From the NCBI GenBank assembly GCA_028288645.1, contig JAQBNJ010000295.1, positions 1 through 5,630 of the forward strand: a stretch of 5,630 nt of DNA, read 5' to 3'. Below, one piece after another: positions 1-5,630 of this stretch; positions within the stretch are counted from its first letter, which is position 1; every line of letters starts with the position of its first letter. A model generated the notes under the pieces. That model saw only the letters and a program-made list of their open reading frames with translations. It was not told the origin of the DNA and made no database searches. This DNA is from Sediminibacterium sp. (GTDB lineage: Bacteria > Bacteroidota > Bacteroidia > Chitinophagales > Chitinophagaceae). Both the position numbers and the translations under genes were made by a program.

Positions 1-1020
1 AATAATTACTTTGTCATTGATCCTTGTTCCAAGCAATACTTTTTTCTGTGCAACTTTACTGCTGTCGCCCACTACAAAAACAAAATATTCGCCCATCTGC
101 TCAACCACCGATTTGTATGGCGCCAATATGAATTGCCCACCGTGATTGTTCTTCACACGCACATTCATATTCATACCCGGTTTTAACTGGCCGTTGTTTA
201 CAAAGACCAATCTTGTTTTGATGGTTCCTGTTTGCGGATCTACTGCACGGTCTATCAAACTGATATGCCCCGTTCCTGTATAAATGGAATTATCAGGAAG
301 AGCCAATGTAAAAGTTGAATCAGCCGCCACATTGTGTTGCTGCAATTGTATAAAACGTGGGATCTCTTTCTGGTCAACCGAAATATCAACAGCCATCGGG
401 TTATCTGAAGAAACCGTATTGAGTATATTCTGGTTGGCAGTTACCAGAGTTCCCACTTTCGCCTGCGAAATACCGATCGTTCCATTGAACGGCGCGTAAA
501 TACTGGAGAAACGAAGATCGTTGGATAAACGCGATACGTTTGCCGTTGCAGCGATCACCTGTGCTTTTACACTTTGCAGGTCGGCCAATGCATAATCTAC
601 TTTCTGTTTGGCAATCGCATCCTGTTTTAAAAGATCATTGTATCGATCCGCATCCTGTTGTGCTTTCGCGAGCGAGGCTTTTACTACATTGAGATTAGCC
701 ACTGCCTGGTCGTAATTTGCCTGGTATTGCTGGCGGTCTATATCATATAGTTTTTGTCCCTTTGTCACATGTTGTCCATCGGTAAAATACATACCGGTGA
801 TGTAACCGGTTACCTGTGCTTTCAGGTCAACCTGGTTCAATGGAATAATTGTAGCGGGATAATTATCAAAATATACCGCTGACTCTTTTTTTACCTCGTA
901 CACCGTAACACTCGCAGGCGGCGGTGCTTTAGGCGCTTCAGGTGTTTTCTTACCACCGCAGGCAGCGAATACCAAAACACTGCCGATAAGTAAACCCTGT
1001 TTTACAATTGTATTTGCCAT
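1..1020 (-). CDS. RND efflux periplasmic adaptor lipoprotein (AcrA/HlyD family), C-terminus cut by window edge
   Basis: This is the membrane-fusion subunit that bridges an inner-membrane RND pump and a TolC channel across the periplasm. 340 codons are open to the left edge; family members are usually about 360-400 residues, so only the end is missing. Residues 1-21 are a lipoprotein signal ending VFAAC, followed by GGKK and a Pro/Ala-rich linker. The first lipoyl half is at about 63-96 (VTGYITGMYFTDGQHVTKGQ), the alpha-hairpin coiled coil at about 97-168, and the second lipoyl half at about 172-200 (IYAPFNGTIG). The beta-barrel spans about 208-290 (LKPGMNMNVRV), and the membrane-proximal domain starts at about 295 (ILAPYKSVV). 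I chose the ATG at 1020 because it gives a compact signal peptide. An in-frame ATG at 1038, only 3 nt after the tolC stop, would add MTIQHN and is a real alternative. Neither start has a Shine-Dalgarno sequence. The family call is secure; the transported substrate cannot be told. Confidence 0.93.
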   Translation of the reverse strand, partial: MANTIVKQGLLIGSVLVFAACGGKKTPEAPKAPPPASVTVYEVKKESAVYFDNYPATIIPLNQVDLKAQVTGYITGMYFTDGQHVTKGQKLYDIDRQQYQANYDQAVANLNVVKASLAKAQQDADRYNDLLKQDAIAKQKVDYALADLQSVKAQVIAATANVSRLSNDLRFSSIYAPFNGTIGISQAKVGTLVTANQNILNTVSSDNPMAVDISVDQKEIPRFIQLQQHNVAADSTFTLALPDNSIYTGTGHISLIDRAVDPQTGTIKTRLVFVNNGQLKPGMNMNVRVKNNHGGQFILAPYKSVVEQMGEYFVFVVGDSSKVAQKKVLLGTRINDKVII

Positions 1021-1041
1021 ATTGTGTTGTATTGTCATGAT

Positions 1042-2364
1042 TTAATATTGAATGTTCCCCAATGCTTTTTGTACGTCTATTTTACATTGCAGCACCTGGA
1101 ACAAAGCGTTGTAATAATTAAGTTGTGTTGTACGAAGATCAGATTCGGCAATGATCACATCGAGATAAGTTTTGATACCTGACCTGTACTGTAGGTCCAG
1201 TGTTTTATACACATCATCAGCAAGTACCACATTCTCTTTTAGTGAATAATAGTTGGAAAGATTTCCCTTGTACACCGCAATCGCCTGCACATACTGTGCA
1301 TTCACACGGCTCTTGAGTAAAACGATATCCCAATCCACGCGTTTGTATTGCAACTCTGCCTGCCGTATCTGTATTACCCGTTTATTTCCCTGGAATATCG
1401 GCATGGCCAGGGTAATACCTAAATTGGAGTTGCCAAATCCATTGCTGTATGTTTTTCCGAAATCATTGTTGAGATAAGACATATTGTAGTTACCAAAAGC
1501 AGAGATCGTGGGAACAAAACTCGATTTGTAATATTTGATGTTTGCTTCCTGCAGCCTTTGTTGTGTCTGCAGAATTTTATATTCAATCCGGTTATCGTAT
1601 TGCACACCGATGCTTGTATCAACGATCGCATCTCTTTCCATCAATGAAGTATCGTATTGTAGTTTCAAGTCGGCGCCATCTGACAACCCCATTAATTGTT
1701 TCAGGTAGGCAATTTTGGCAACGATAAGATCAGCTGATTGTTTGCGTTGTGCCTTGGCATTATTCAATGCGATGGTGGCACGTTTGTAATCCGTTTTATC
1801 TGCCACGCCGCTCTGGTATTGACTCACAGCATCTTTTAAACTTTTCTCCAGGCGCGTGATCGCTTCGCCCAGAACGGATACCTGCTGTTGCGTGAGTAAC
1901 ACATCATAAAATGCCTTGCTCACATTCACAGCTATATCAATTTTATTGAAACTGGTGTTCTGTTTTGTCTGCTGACGAATATCATTTGCTGTGCGGCTCG
2001 CGAACAACACATCCTTGTTAAAAATATTCTGCGTAACATTCAACCCGATATTGGATGAGTTGAAAGTACCGTTGCGCACATAGCCTCCCGAAAAATAAGA
2101 AACAGGCAATTCAAAACTATGCTGGAGATTGTAATTCAGGTTTACCTGCGGGTACCAGTCTGCCAATCTCGCCTGGATCTGTTTTTCAGTGATGGCTTCA
2201 TCCAGCAATGCCTGTTGTATTACGGGTTGATGGGTTATCGCATATTGAACACAGCCTGCAAGGGTGGCATCATGTAACACAGAATCCGGTCGTGTTTGCG
2301 ACCTGCTGGTAGTGCAGCAGAACAGGAACAGGCTTAGTAAAATTGGGTTTGAAATATTCTTCAT
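1042..2364 (-). CDS. TolC-family outer-membrane efflux channel
   Basis: This is the outer-membrane factor of a tripartite efflux pump: a trimeric barrel plus periplasmic alpha-helical tunnel through which substrates leave the cell. From the ATG it has 440 residues, normal for the family. The N-terminus MKNISNPILLSLFLFCC followed by TTSRSQ looks like a Sec signal peptide. Two OEP repeats are visible, at roughly 32-220 and 250-437. Each carries the family's helical signature: YQSGVADKTDYKRATIALNN at about 183-202, and YRSGIKTYLDVIIAESDL at about 393-410. Beta-strand segments rich in aromatic and Asn/Gly residues lie at about 75-110 (first repeat) and 285-325 (second). The frame stays open to a TTG at 2373, nine bases further upstream, but the ATG at 2364 is preferred: it is the standard codon and gives a tidier signal peptide. 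The adaptor follows 3-21 nt downstream, so the two are surely co-transcribed. The family is clear; the substrate is unknown. Confidence 0.94.
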   Translation of the reverse strand: MKNISNPILLSLFLFCCTTSRSQTRPDSVLHDATLAGCVQYAITHQPVIQQALLDEAITEKQIQARLADWYPQVNLNYNLQHSFELPVSYFSGGYVRNGTFNSSNIGLNVTQNIFNKDVLFASRTANDIRQQTKQNTSFNKIDIAVNVSKAFYDVLLTQQQVSVLGEAITRLEKSLKDAVSQYQSGVADKTDYKRATIALNNAKAQRKQSADLIVAKIAYLKQLMGLSDGADLKLQYDTSLMERDAIVDTSIGVQYDNRIEYKILQTQQRLQEANIKYYKSSFVPTISAFGNYNMSYLNNDFGKTYSNGFGNSNLGITLAMPIFQGNKRVIQIRQAELQYKRVDWDIVLLKSRVNAQYVQAIAVYKGNLSNYYSLKENVVLADDVYKTLDLQYRSGIKTYLDVIIAESDLRTTQLNYYNALFQVLQCKIDVQKALGNIQY

Positions 2365-2373
2365 GCTTGTCAA

Positions 2374-2387
2374 ATAATAGTTATTAA
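2374..2387. promoter_or_regulatory. Possible degenerate TetR operator in front of tolC
   Basis: TAATA and TATTA arms surround a 2-bp centre (2375-2386), ten bases upstream of the tolC ATG. The 14-mer matches the perfect palindrome in front of the tetR gene (TGAATAATTATTCA) at 10 of 14 positions, and the AATA/TATT core is kept. The region is AT-rich, so chance resemblance is quite possible. Operator function is an inference from position and similarity only. Confidence 0.3.
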
Positions 2388-2410
2388 ATTTCCTTGTCGA
2401 GGTCGGAAGA

Positions 2411-2539
2411 TTTCACGCACCCGCGCGCCTGAGCTTTGCGGGCGAGAAGGCGCAAAGAGGCAAAGCTGCAAAGGTTTTCGATCACACGATCTCTTAAAAA
2501 ATTCTTTGCGTCTTTGCTCCCTGGTGCCTTTGCGTGAAA
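2411..2539. repeat. Palindromic intergenic repeat with phased GCAAAG/CTTTGC units (MITE- or REP-like)
   Basis: The segment is bounded by a perfect 9-bp inverted repeat, TTTCACGCA at 2411-2419 and TGCGTGAAA at 2531-2539. Inside, GCAAAG occurs at 2452, 2460 and 2468, exactly 8 bp apart. Its complement CTTTGC occurs at 2504, 2512 and 2528, also on an 8-bp grid with one unit degenerate. A local hairpin pairs CTTTGCG (2434-2440) with CGCAAAG (2451-2457). The two halves fold on each other around a GATC-ACAC-GATC centre near 2480-2491. It fills most of the gap between tetR and tolC and contains no plausible gene. From memory, similar CTTTGCG-type repeats are scattered between genes in Bacteroidota; I could not check copy number. 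It may act as an mRNA hairpin, an attenuator or simply a mobile remnant. Confidence 0.7.
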
Positions 2540-2560
2540 CGTTTTCATGTCGGTTAATAA

Positions 2561-3133
2561 TTATTTTTTCATTCCATCCCAGCACATTTTGAACATACTG
2601 GTGATATCTGTTTTTGTTAATGGTTTCTGGTTATAGTGTGCATTCTTCACACCTTCATGTATCGAACCGATCATAAATGTGAGAAGGGCCATGGTATCCA
2701 TGTCCTTGAAAACGCCTTCTTCTTTTCCTCTTTCGATCAGTTTAAAAAGCGGTTTTTTCATTTCCTTGGTCAGCTTCATTGTACACTCATTGATAAAAGG
2801 TGAGTGATAGCATTGATCCATAAACACCACTTCTTCAAAATTCTGTATACGGAAATTAAGGATGTTCATCCACACAGTATGAAAGCCGGACTTAAATGGT
2901 TTGGATAGATCGTAGTTGAGAAAATAATTCTCAAGCGCCTCCTTCCGGCAATCGAAAAAAAGATGATTGATGAGTTCTTCCTTGTTCTTGAAATAAATGT
3001 AAAGAGTGCCCGTAGCCATTCCTGCTTCTTTCGCAATTTCTCCCATCGTAATACCGGCGAGCCCTTTTTGTTTAACCAGGCCAAGGACCGCCTTAGAGAT
3101 CTGTTCTGTTTTCCTGTCGTCCCGTAATTTCAC
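2561..3133 (-). CDS. TetR/AcrR-family transcriptional repressor, likely regulator of the adjacent efflux genes
   Basis: This is a 190-residue DNA-binding repressor of normal TetR-family length. Residues 8-53 form the N-terminal domain. Its helix-turn-helix lies at about 28-47, in ITMGEIAKEAGMATGTLYIY, followed by FKNKEELINHLF, the family's classic signature. Residues from about 55 to 190 are the variable ligand-binding and dimerisation domain, which shows no recognisable ligand type. The start is GTG at 3133: an in-frame stop lies a few codons upstream, and the next ATG (codon 25) would cut into the DNA-binding domain. A perfect 22-bp palindrome overlapping a TAnnTTTG promoter sits 11 bp upstream, which points to autorepression. 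The gene lies 196 bp upstream of tolC on the same strand, an arrangement common for TetR-controlled RND efflux loci in Bacteroidota. Family confidence is very high; the efflux target is inferred from context. Confidence 0.93.
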   Translation of the reverse strand: MKLRDDRKTEQISKAVLGLVKQKGLAGITMGEIAKEAGMATGTLYIYFKNKEELINHLFFDCRKEALENYFLNYDLSKPFKSGFHTVWMNILNFRIQNFEEVVFMDQCYHSPFINECTMKLTKEMKKPLFKLIERGKEEGVFKDMDTMALLTFMIGSIHEGVKNAHYNQKPLTKTDITSMFKMCWDGMKK

Positions 3134-3137
3134 GGCA

Positions 3138-3145
3138 CAAACTTA
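3138..3145 (-). promoter_or_regulatory. Bacteroidota-type -7 promoter box of the tetR gene
   Basis: On the minus strand these bases read TAAGTTTG, an exact match to the TAnnTTTG -7 consensus of Bacteroidota primary sigma factors. It lies five bases from the GTG start, so transcription would begin at or very close to the start codon. No clear TTG-type -33 element is seen at the usual distance; that region is occupied by the palindrome and AT-rich sequence. Confidence 0.55.
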
Positions 3146-3165
3146 AATGAATAATTATTCATTTA
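3144..3165. promoter_or_regulatory. Perfect 22-bp palindrome, candidate TetR autoregulatory operator
   Basis: Centred on TGAATAATTATTCA (3148-3161), the symmetry extends without a mismatch from 3144 to 3165. Two bases overlap the putative -7 box (3138-3145) and the rest fills the spacer toward -33, so a bound dimer would block RNA polymerase. TetR-family dimers typically bind palindromes of this size next to their own gene. Symmetry and position are seen directly; binding is inferred. Confidence 0.65.
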
Positions 3166-3201
3166 TGAAATTTTTTGTTTGCGATTTTCGGAAAACCTGC
3201 G

Positions 3202-3324
3202 AAATACTGAACACTGAACAAGGAATTTTGAATGTTGAAGTAGGTTGCCGGATTTCTAAACCAGCTCAAAAAAGCGGGGTTCCCACTTCAACATTCAAAA
3301 TTCCTTGCTCGATATTCAATATTC
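3202..3324. repeat. Long inverted repeat (40-bp arms, 43-nt loop) after the oxidoreductase gene
   Basis: Arms 3219-3241 and 3285-3307 are perfectly complementary over 23 bp. The pairing extends outward to 3202 and 3324, giving 40 positions per arm. All six arm mismatches are transitions. In RNA copied from the minus strand, five of them become G-U pairs and only 3311/3215 stays unpaired. The right arm begins ten bases beyond the oxidoreductase stop codon, so the structure would lie in that gene's 3' UTR. The sequence style (AAGGAATTTTGAATGTTGAA) resembles dispersed intergenic palindromes I recall from Bacteroidota, but copy number could not be tested. No gene is supported in the 3166-3333 gap. 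Confidence 0.75.
3268..3288 (-). terminator. Probable intrinsic terminator of the oxidoreductase gene
   Basis: Minus-strand RNA can form a 7-bp stem, AAGUGGG with CCCGCUU, around an AAC loop, with one G-U pair. U residues run directly off the stem (3273-3268, the first two inside the stem base). It lies about 45 nt past the stop codon at 3334. Part of its 5' arm (3285-3288) is shared with the larger inverted repeat, so the two folds compete. Confidence 0.55.
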
Positions 3325-3333
3325 ATTCTCCGC

Positions 3334-5630
3334 TCATTGTTCATTCAAAGCTGCATACAAAATCTCCACTGTATGCAACGCCTTCCTCCCGCAACCATCC
3401 TTGATCTGGTGCCTGCAACTCGTGCCTGGCGCGGCGATCAGCGTTTCGGCGGTTTGCTTACGAACAGTTGGTAGTAAAACGAGTTCGGCTATCTGCATAG
3501 AGAGTTCGTAATGTTCTTTTTCAAAACCAAAGGAGCCCGCCATACCGCAACAGCCGGAGGGAATAGTTTCCACCTGGTAGTTTTCGGGGAGGGACAACAT
3601 TTTCACAGAAGCAGCCGTTGAGGAGATCGCTTTCTGCTGGCAATGGCCATGCAGTTTGACGGAACGTTTTTCTTTGCTGAATTTTTCCCTGGTGATATTT
3701 CCTTTGGTGATCTCGGATGCAATGAACTCATCGATCAGGAAAACATGTTTCGACAGCTCCCTTGCTGCGATCAAATTTTCGTCAAAAGCAAGATCGGGGT
3801 ATTCATCGCGGAAAGTCAGGATGGCAGATGGTTCGATGCCGATCAATGGGGTAGTTTCTGAAACCAACGGGCTTAGTGCGATAATATTTTTGTTGATGAT
3901 CTTCTGTGCATCACGCAGCAAGCCCTTCGATAACCAGGTGCGGCCGCTTTCTTCGTGTTTTGGAATAACTACTTCATATCCTAATTTCTCCAACAAAAGA
4001 ATGGCCGTGATACCGATATGTGCGTCATTGTAATTGGTGAACTCATCGCAGAAGAGATAAATCTTTTTATCCCCTTTCTGTGTGATCTCTTTCTGGTGTT
4101 GATGATACCAGCTCTGCAAAGTTGCGGGTGACAATGTTGGCATCGATCTTTTAACAGCGAAGCCGGAAAAACGTTTAATGAGATTACCCGTAAAAGAATT
4201 CGTTACAAAGAAATTATAAACCGACGGCATAAGCGAACCCAATTTTGCCGAAGCAGAAAAATTAGCGATCAGCTTTGACCGGAACGGAACGCCGTTGGCA
4301 TCATAATACTGTTGCAGGAACTCTGCTTTCAGTTTGGCCATATCCACATTGGAAGGACATTCCGATTTACAGGCTTTGCAACTCAAACAAAGATCCATCA
4401 CTTCATAGATCTCTTTGTGATCGAAACGGTTGAGCTTATCGGAATGCGTTAAGAACTCACGCAAGATATTGGCACGCGCCCTTGTTGTATCTTTTTCATT
4501 TCTCGAAGCCATAAAAGACGGACACATCGTTCCACCCGACAAATGTGTTTTCCTGCAATCGCCTGAGCCATTGCATTGTTCGGCATGCTGCAGGATATCC
4601 TGCTGATGAAAACGGAAAACAGTTTTGAATTCGGGTGTGAATTGTCCGGGTTCATACCGAAGCATCGTATTCATCGGCGGCGTATCTACGATCTTATTGG
4701 GATTGAAAATATGCTGCGGATCCCAGTTGCGTTTGATCTCCTGTAATAAACGGTAGTTCTTCTCTCCCACCATCTGCCTGATAAATTCACCACGCAGTCT
4801 CCCATCTCCATGCTCACCGCTTAATGAGCCGTGGTATTTTTTTACCAAAGTGGCCACTTCTTCCGCAATAGTCCTGAATAAACGGTTGCCTTCTTCTGTT
4901 TTTAAATTGATGATGGGGCGCAAATGCAACTCGCCTGAACCAGCATGTGCATAGTGAACTGCATGCAACCCATGCTTCAATAATATCTCATTGAATTCAC
5001 GAATGTATGCGGGAAGATCGTCCACATCAACCGCAGTATCTTCAATAACAGGAACAGCTTTTTCATCACCCGGTAAATTGCCAAGCAATCCCAGGCCGGC
5101 TTTACGCAGGGTCCAGATCTTTTTAGTATCCTCTCCAAACAAAACAGGAAAATGATAACCCAATCCTGCTGCCCGCATTTCTGCTTCAACCTTTGCGGTG
5201 ATAGCTAATATTTCTTCCTTTGATGATCTTGCAAATTCAATCACCAGGATGGCACCCGGATCACCCAGTACAAAAAATCGGTTCTTGTTCTGTTCAATAT
5301 TTTCTTTGGTGCATTCTAAAATATAATGGTCGATCAGTTCACTCGCGCTGGGCCTGTATTTTAAGCCGATCAGGTTCGCACGCAATGATTCATCGATGGA
5401 ATTAAAATGTACACACAATAACCCGGTTTCTTTTGGTGGAAGTGGTACTACATTCAGTTTGATCTCCGTTAAAAAAGCAAGCGTTCCTTCGGAGCCTGCA
5501 ATGAGTGAGCAAAAATTAAATGAGTCACCACCCGCGTTAAAAGGTTCTGTATCTACCAACAAGTCAACAGCATAACCGGTATTTCTTCTCTCCACTGTTT
5601 TCTTTGGAAATTCTTTTCGGATCTCAACCT
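3334..5630 (-). CDS. FAD-linked oxidase with Fe-S and CCG domains (YdiJ/D-2-hydroxyacid dehydrogenase-like), N-terminus beyond window
   Basis: The frame is open to the right edge, giving 764 residues starting VEIRKEF; full-length relatives are about 970-1020 residues, so roughly 200-250 are missing. A GTG at 5595 falls inside a conserved stretch (VERRNTGYAVDLL) and is not the start. In visible numbering, the end of the FAD-binding domain is at 1-60 (GSEGTLAFLTEIKL). The FAD-oxidase C-terminal domain follows at about 70-310, with YAHAGSGELHLRP near 226 and SGEHGDGRLRGEF near 270. An Fe-S module has Cys 352, 358 and 369, then CLSCKACKSECP with Cys 414, 417, 420 and 424. The C-terminal cysteine-rich domain has HGHCQQ, SGCCGMAGSFG and GTSCRHQ. 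Such proteins oxidise D-2-hydroxyacids (D-lactate or D-2-hydroxyglutarate) at FAD and pass electrons through Fe-S centres to an acceptor. The exact substrate cannot be read from this sequence. A terminator follows, so it is probably not co-transcribed with tetR. Confidence 0.92.
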   Translation of the reverse strand, partial: VEIRKEFPKKTVERRNTGYAVDLLVDTEPFNAGGDSFNFCSLIAGSEGTLAFLTEIKLNVVPLPPKETGLLCVHFNSIDESLRANLIGLKYRPSASELIDHYILECTKENIEQNKNRFFVLGDPGAILVIEFARSSKEEILAITAKVEAEMRAAGLGYHFPVLFGEDTKKIWTLRKAGLGLLGNLPGDEKAVPVIEDTAVDVDDLPAYIREFNEILLKHGLHAVHYAHAGSGELHLRPIINLKTEEGNRLFRTIAEEVATLVKKYHGSLSGEHGDGRLRGEFIRQMVGEKNYRLLQEIKRNWDPQHIFNPNKIVDTPPMNTMLRYEPGQFTPEFKTVFRFHQQDILQHAEQCNGSGDCRKTHLSGGTMCPSFMASRNEKDTTRARANILREFLTHSDKLNRFDHKEIYEVMDLCLSCKACKSECPSNVDMAKLKAEFLQQYYDANGVPFRSKLIANFSASAKLGSLMPSVYNFFVTNSFTGNLIKRFSGFAVKRSMPTLSPATLQSWYHQHQKEITQKGDKKIYLFCDEFTNYNDAHIGITAILLLEKLGYEVVIPKHEESGRTWLSKGLLRDAQKIINKNIIALSPLVSETTPLIGIEPSAILTFRDEYPDLAFDENLIAARELSKHVFLIDEFIASEITKGNITREKFSKEKRSVKLHGHCQQKAISSTAASVKMLSLPENYQVETIPSGCCGMAGSFGFEKEHYELSMQIAELVLLPTVRKQTAETLIAAPGTSCRHQIKDGCGRKALHTVEILYAALNEQ

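Noticed and set aside
2371..2373. TTG at 2373 as the tolC start
   Set aside because: The ATG nine bases downstream is the normal initiator and gives a standard signal peptide; nothing near the TTG supports it.
2364..2390. Possible -7 box TATTATTTG just upstream of tolC
   Set aside because: It has one base too many between TA and TTTG to fit TAnnTTTG, and there is no convincing -33 element, so I did not list it as a promoter.
2370..2585. Minus-strand open frame of 71 codons overlapping the end of tetR
   Set aside because: It is a shifted reading of the last tetR codons followed by the palindromic repeat; the Arg/Lys/Pro-rich translation reflects the repeat, not a protein.
3147..3404. Plus-strand open frame of 85 codons starting MNNYSF
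   Set aside because: It begins inside the operator palindrome, runs through both arms of the inverted repeat and ends antisense to the oxidoreductase. Its composition follows the repeat and it has no protein-like features.
3656..4033. Plus-strand open frame of 125 codons
   Set aside because: It lies wholly antisense to the well-conserved C-terminal part of the oxidoreductase, and its translation shows no domain or motif.
1..5630. CRISPR array, tRNA or rRNA gene, or integrase/transposase gene
   Set aside because: No regularly spaced direct repeats with unique spacers, no RNA-gene signatures and no mobile-element protein were seen; the repeats present are palindromic intergenic elements.
3334..5630. 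Functional link between the oxidoreductase and the efflux locus
   Set aside because: They share a strand, but a probable terminator and a new promoter separate them, and no shared pathway is evident.

Overview
The window holds four genes, all on the minus strand, so the biological order runs from high to low coordinates. It suggests a member of the Bacteroidota, probably Chitinophagaceae-like. The evidence is a TAnnTTTG-type promoter, start codons without Shine-Dalgarno sequences, a Cys-Gly-Gly lipoprotein signal on the efflux adaptor, and dispersed-looking palindromic repeats between genes. The lineage is an inference from style, not from a database match.

From right to left: (1) 5630-3334 is the C-terminal ~764 residues of a large FAD-linked oxidase fused to an iron-sulfur/CCG-domain module (YdiJ/D-2-hydroxyacid dehydrogenase type), whose N-terminus lies beyond the right edge. 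(2) 3333-3134 is a 200-bp intergenic stretch. It has a 40-bp inverted repeat, a small intrinsic terminator nested in it, and a 22-bp perfect palindrome overlapping a Bacteroidota -7 box. (3) 3133-2561 is a TetR/AcrR-family repressor with a GTG start. (4) 2560-2365 is a 196-bp gap filled largely by a palindromic repeat of about 130 bp built on phased GCAAAG/CTTTGC units. (5) 2364-1042 is a TolC-family outer-membrane channel. (6) 1020-1 is an RND (AcrA/HlyD-type) lipoprotein adaptor, cut by the left edge close to its C-terminus.

The regulator, channel and adaptor form a recognisable TetR-controlled tripartite efflux locus. An inner-membrane RND pump (AcrB-like) would be expected just left of the window but cannot be seen. 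The palindrome in front of the regulator is a strong candidate autoregulatory operator. Its AATAATTATT core recurs exactly at the regulator's stop codon and imperfectly just upstream of tolC, which hints at how the efflux genes might be co-controlled. The upstream oxidoreductase appears to be a separate metabolic unit, ended by its own terminator.

The coding content belongs to known families and I do not see an undescribed system. The interesting material is in the two intergenic regions.
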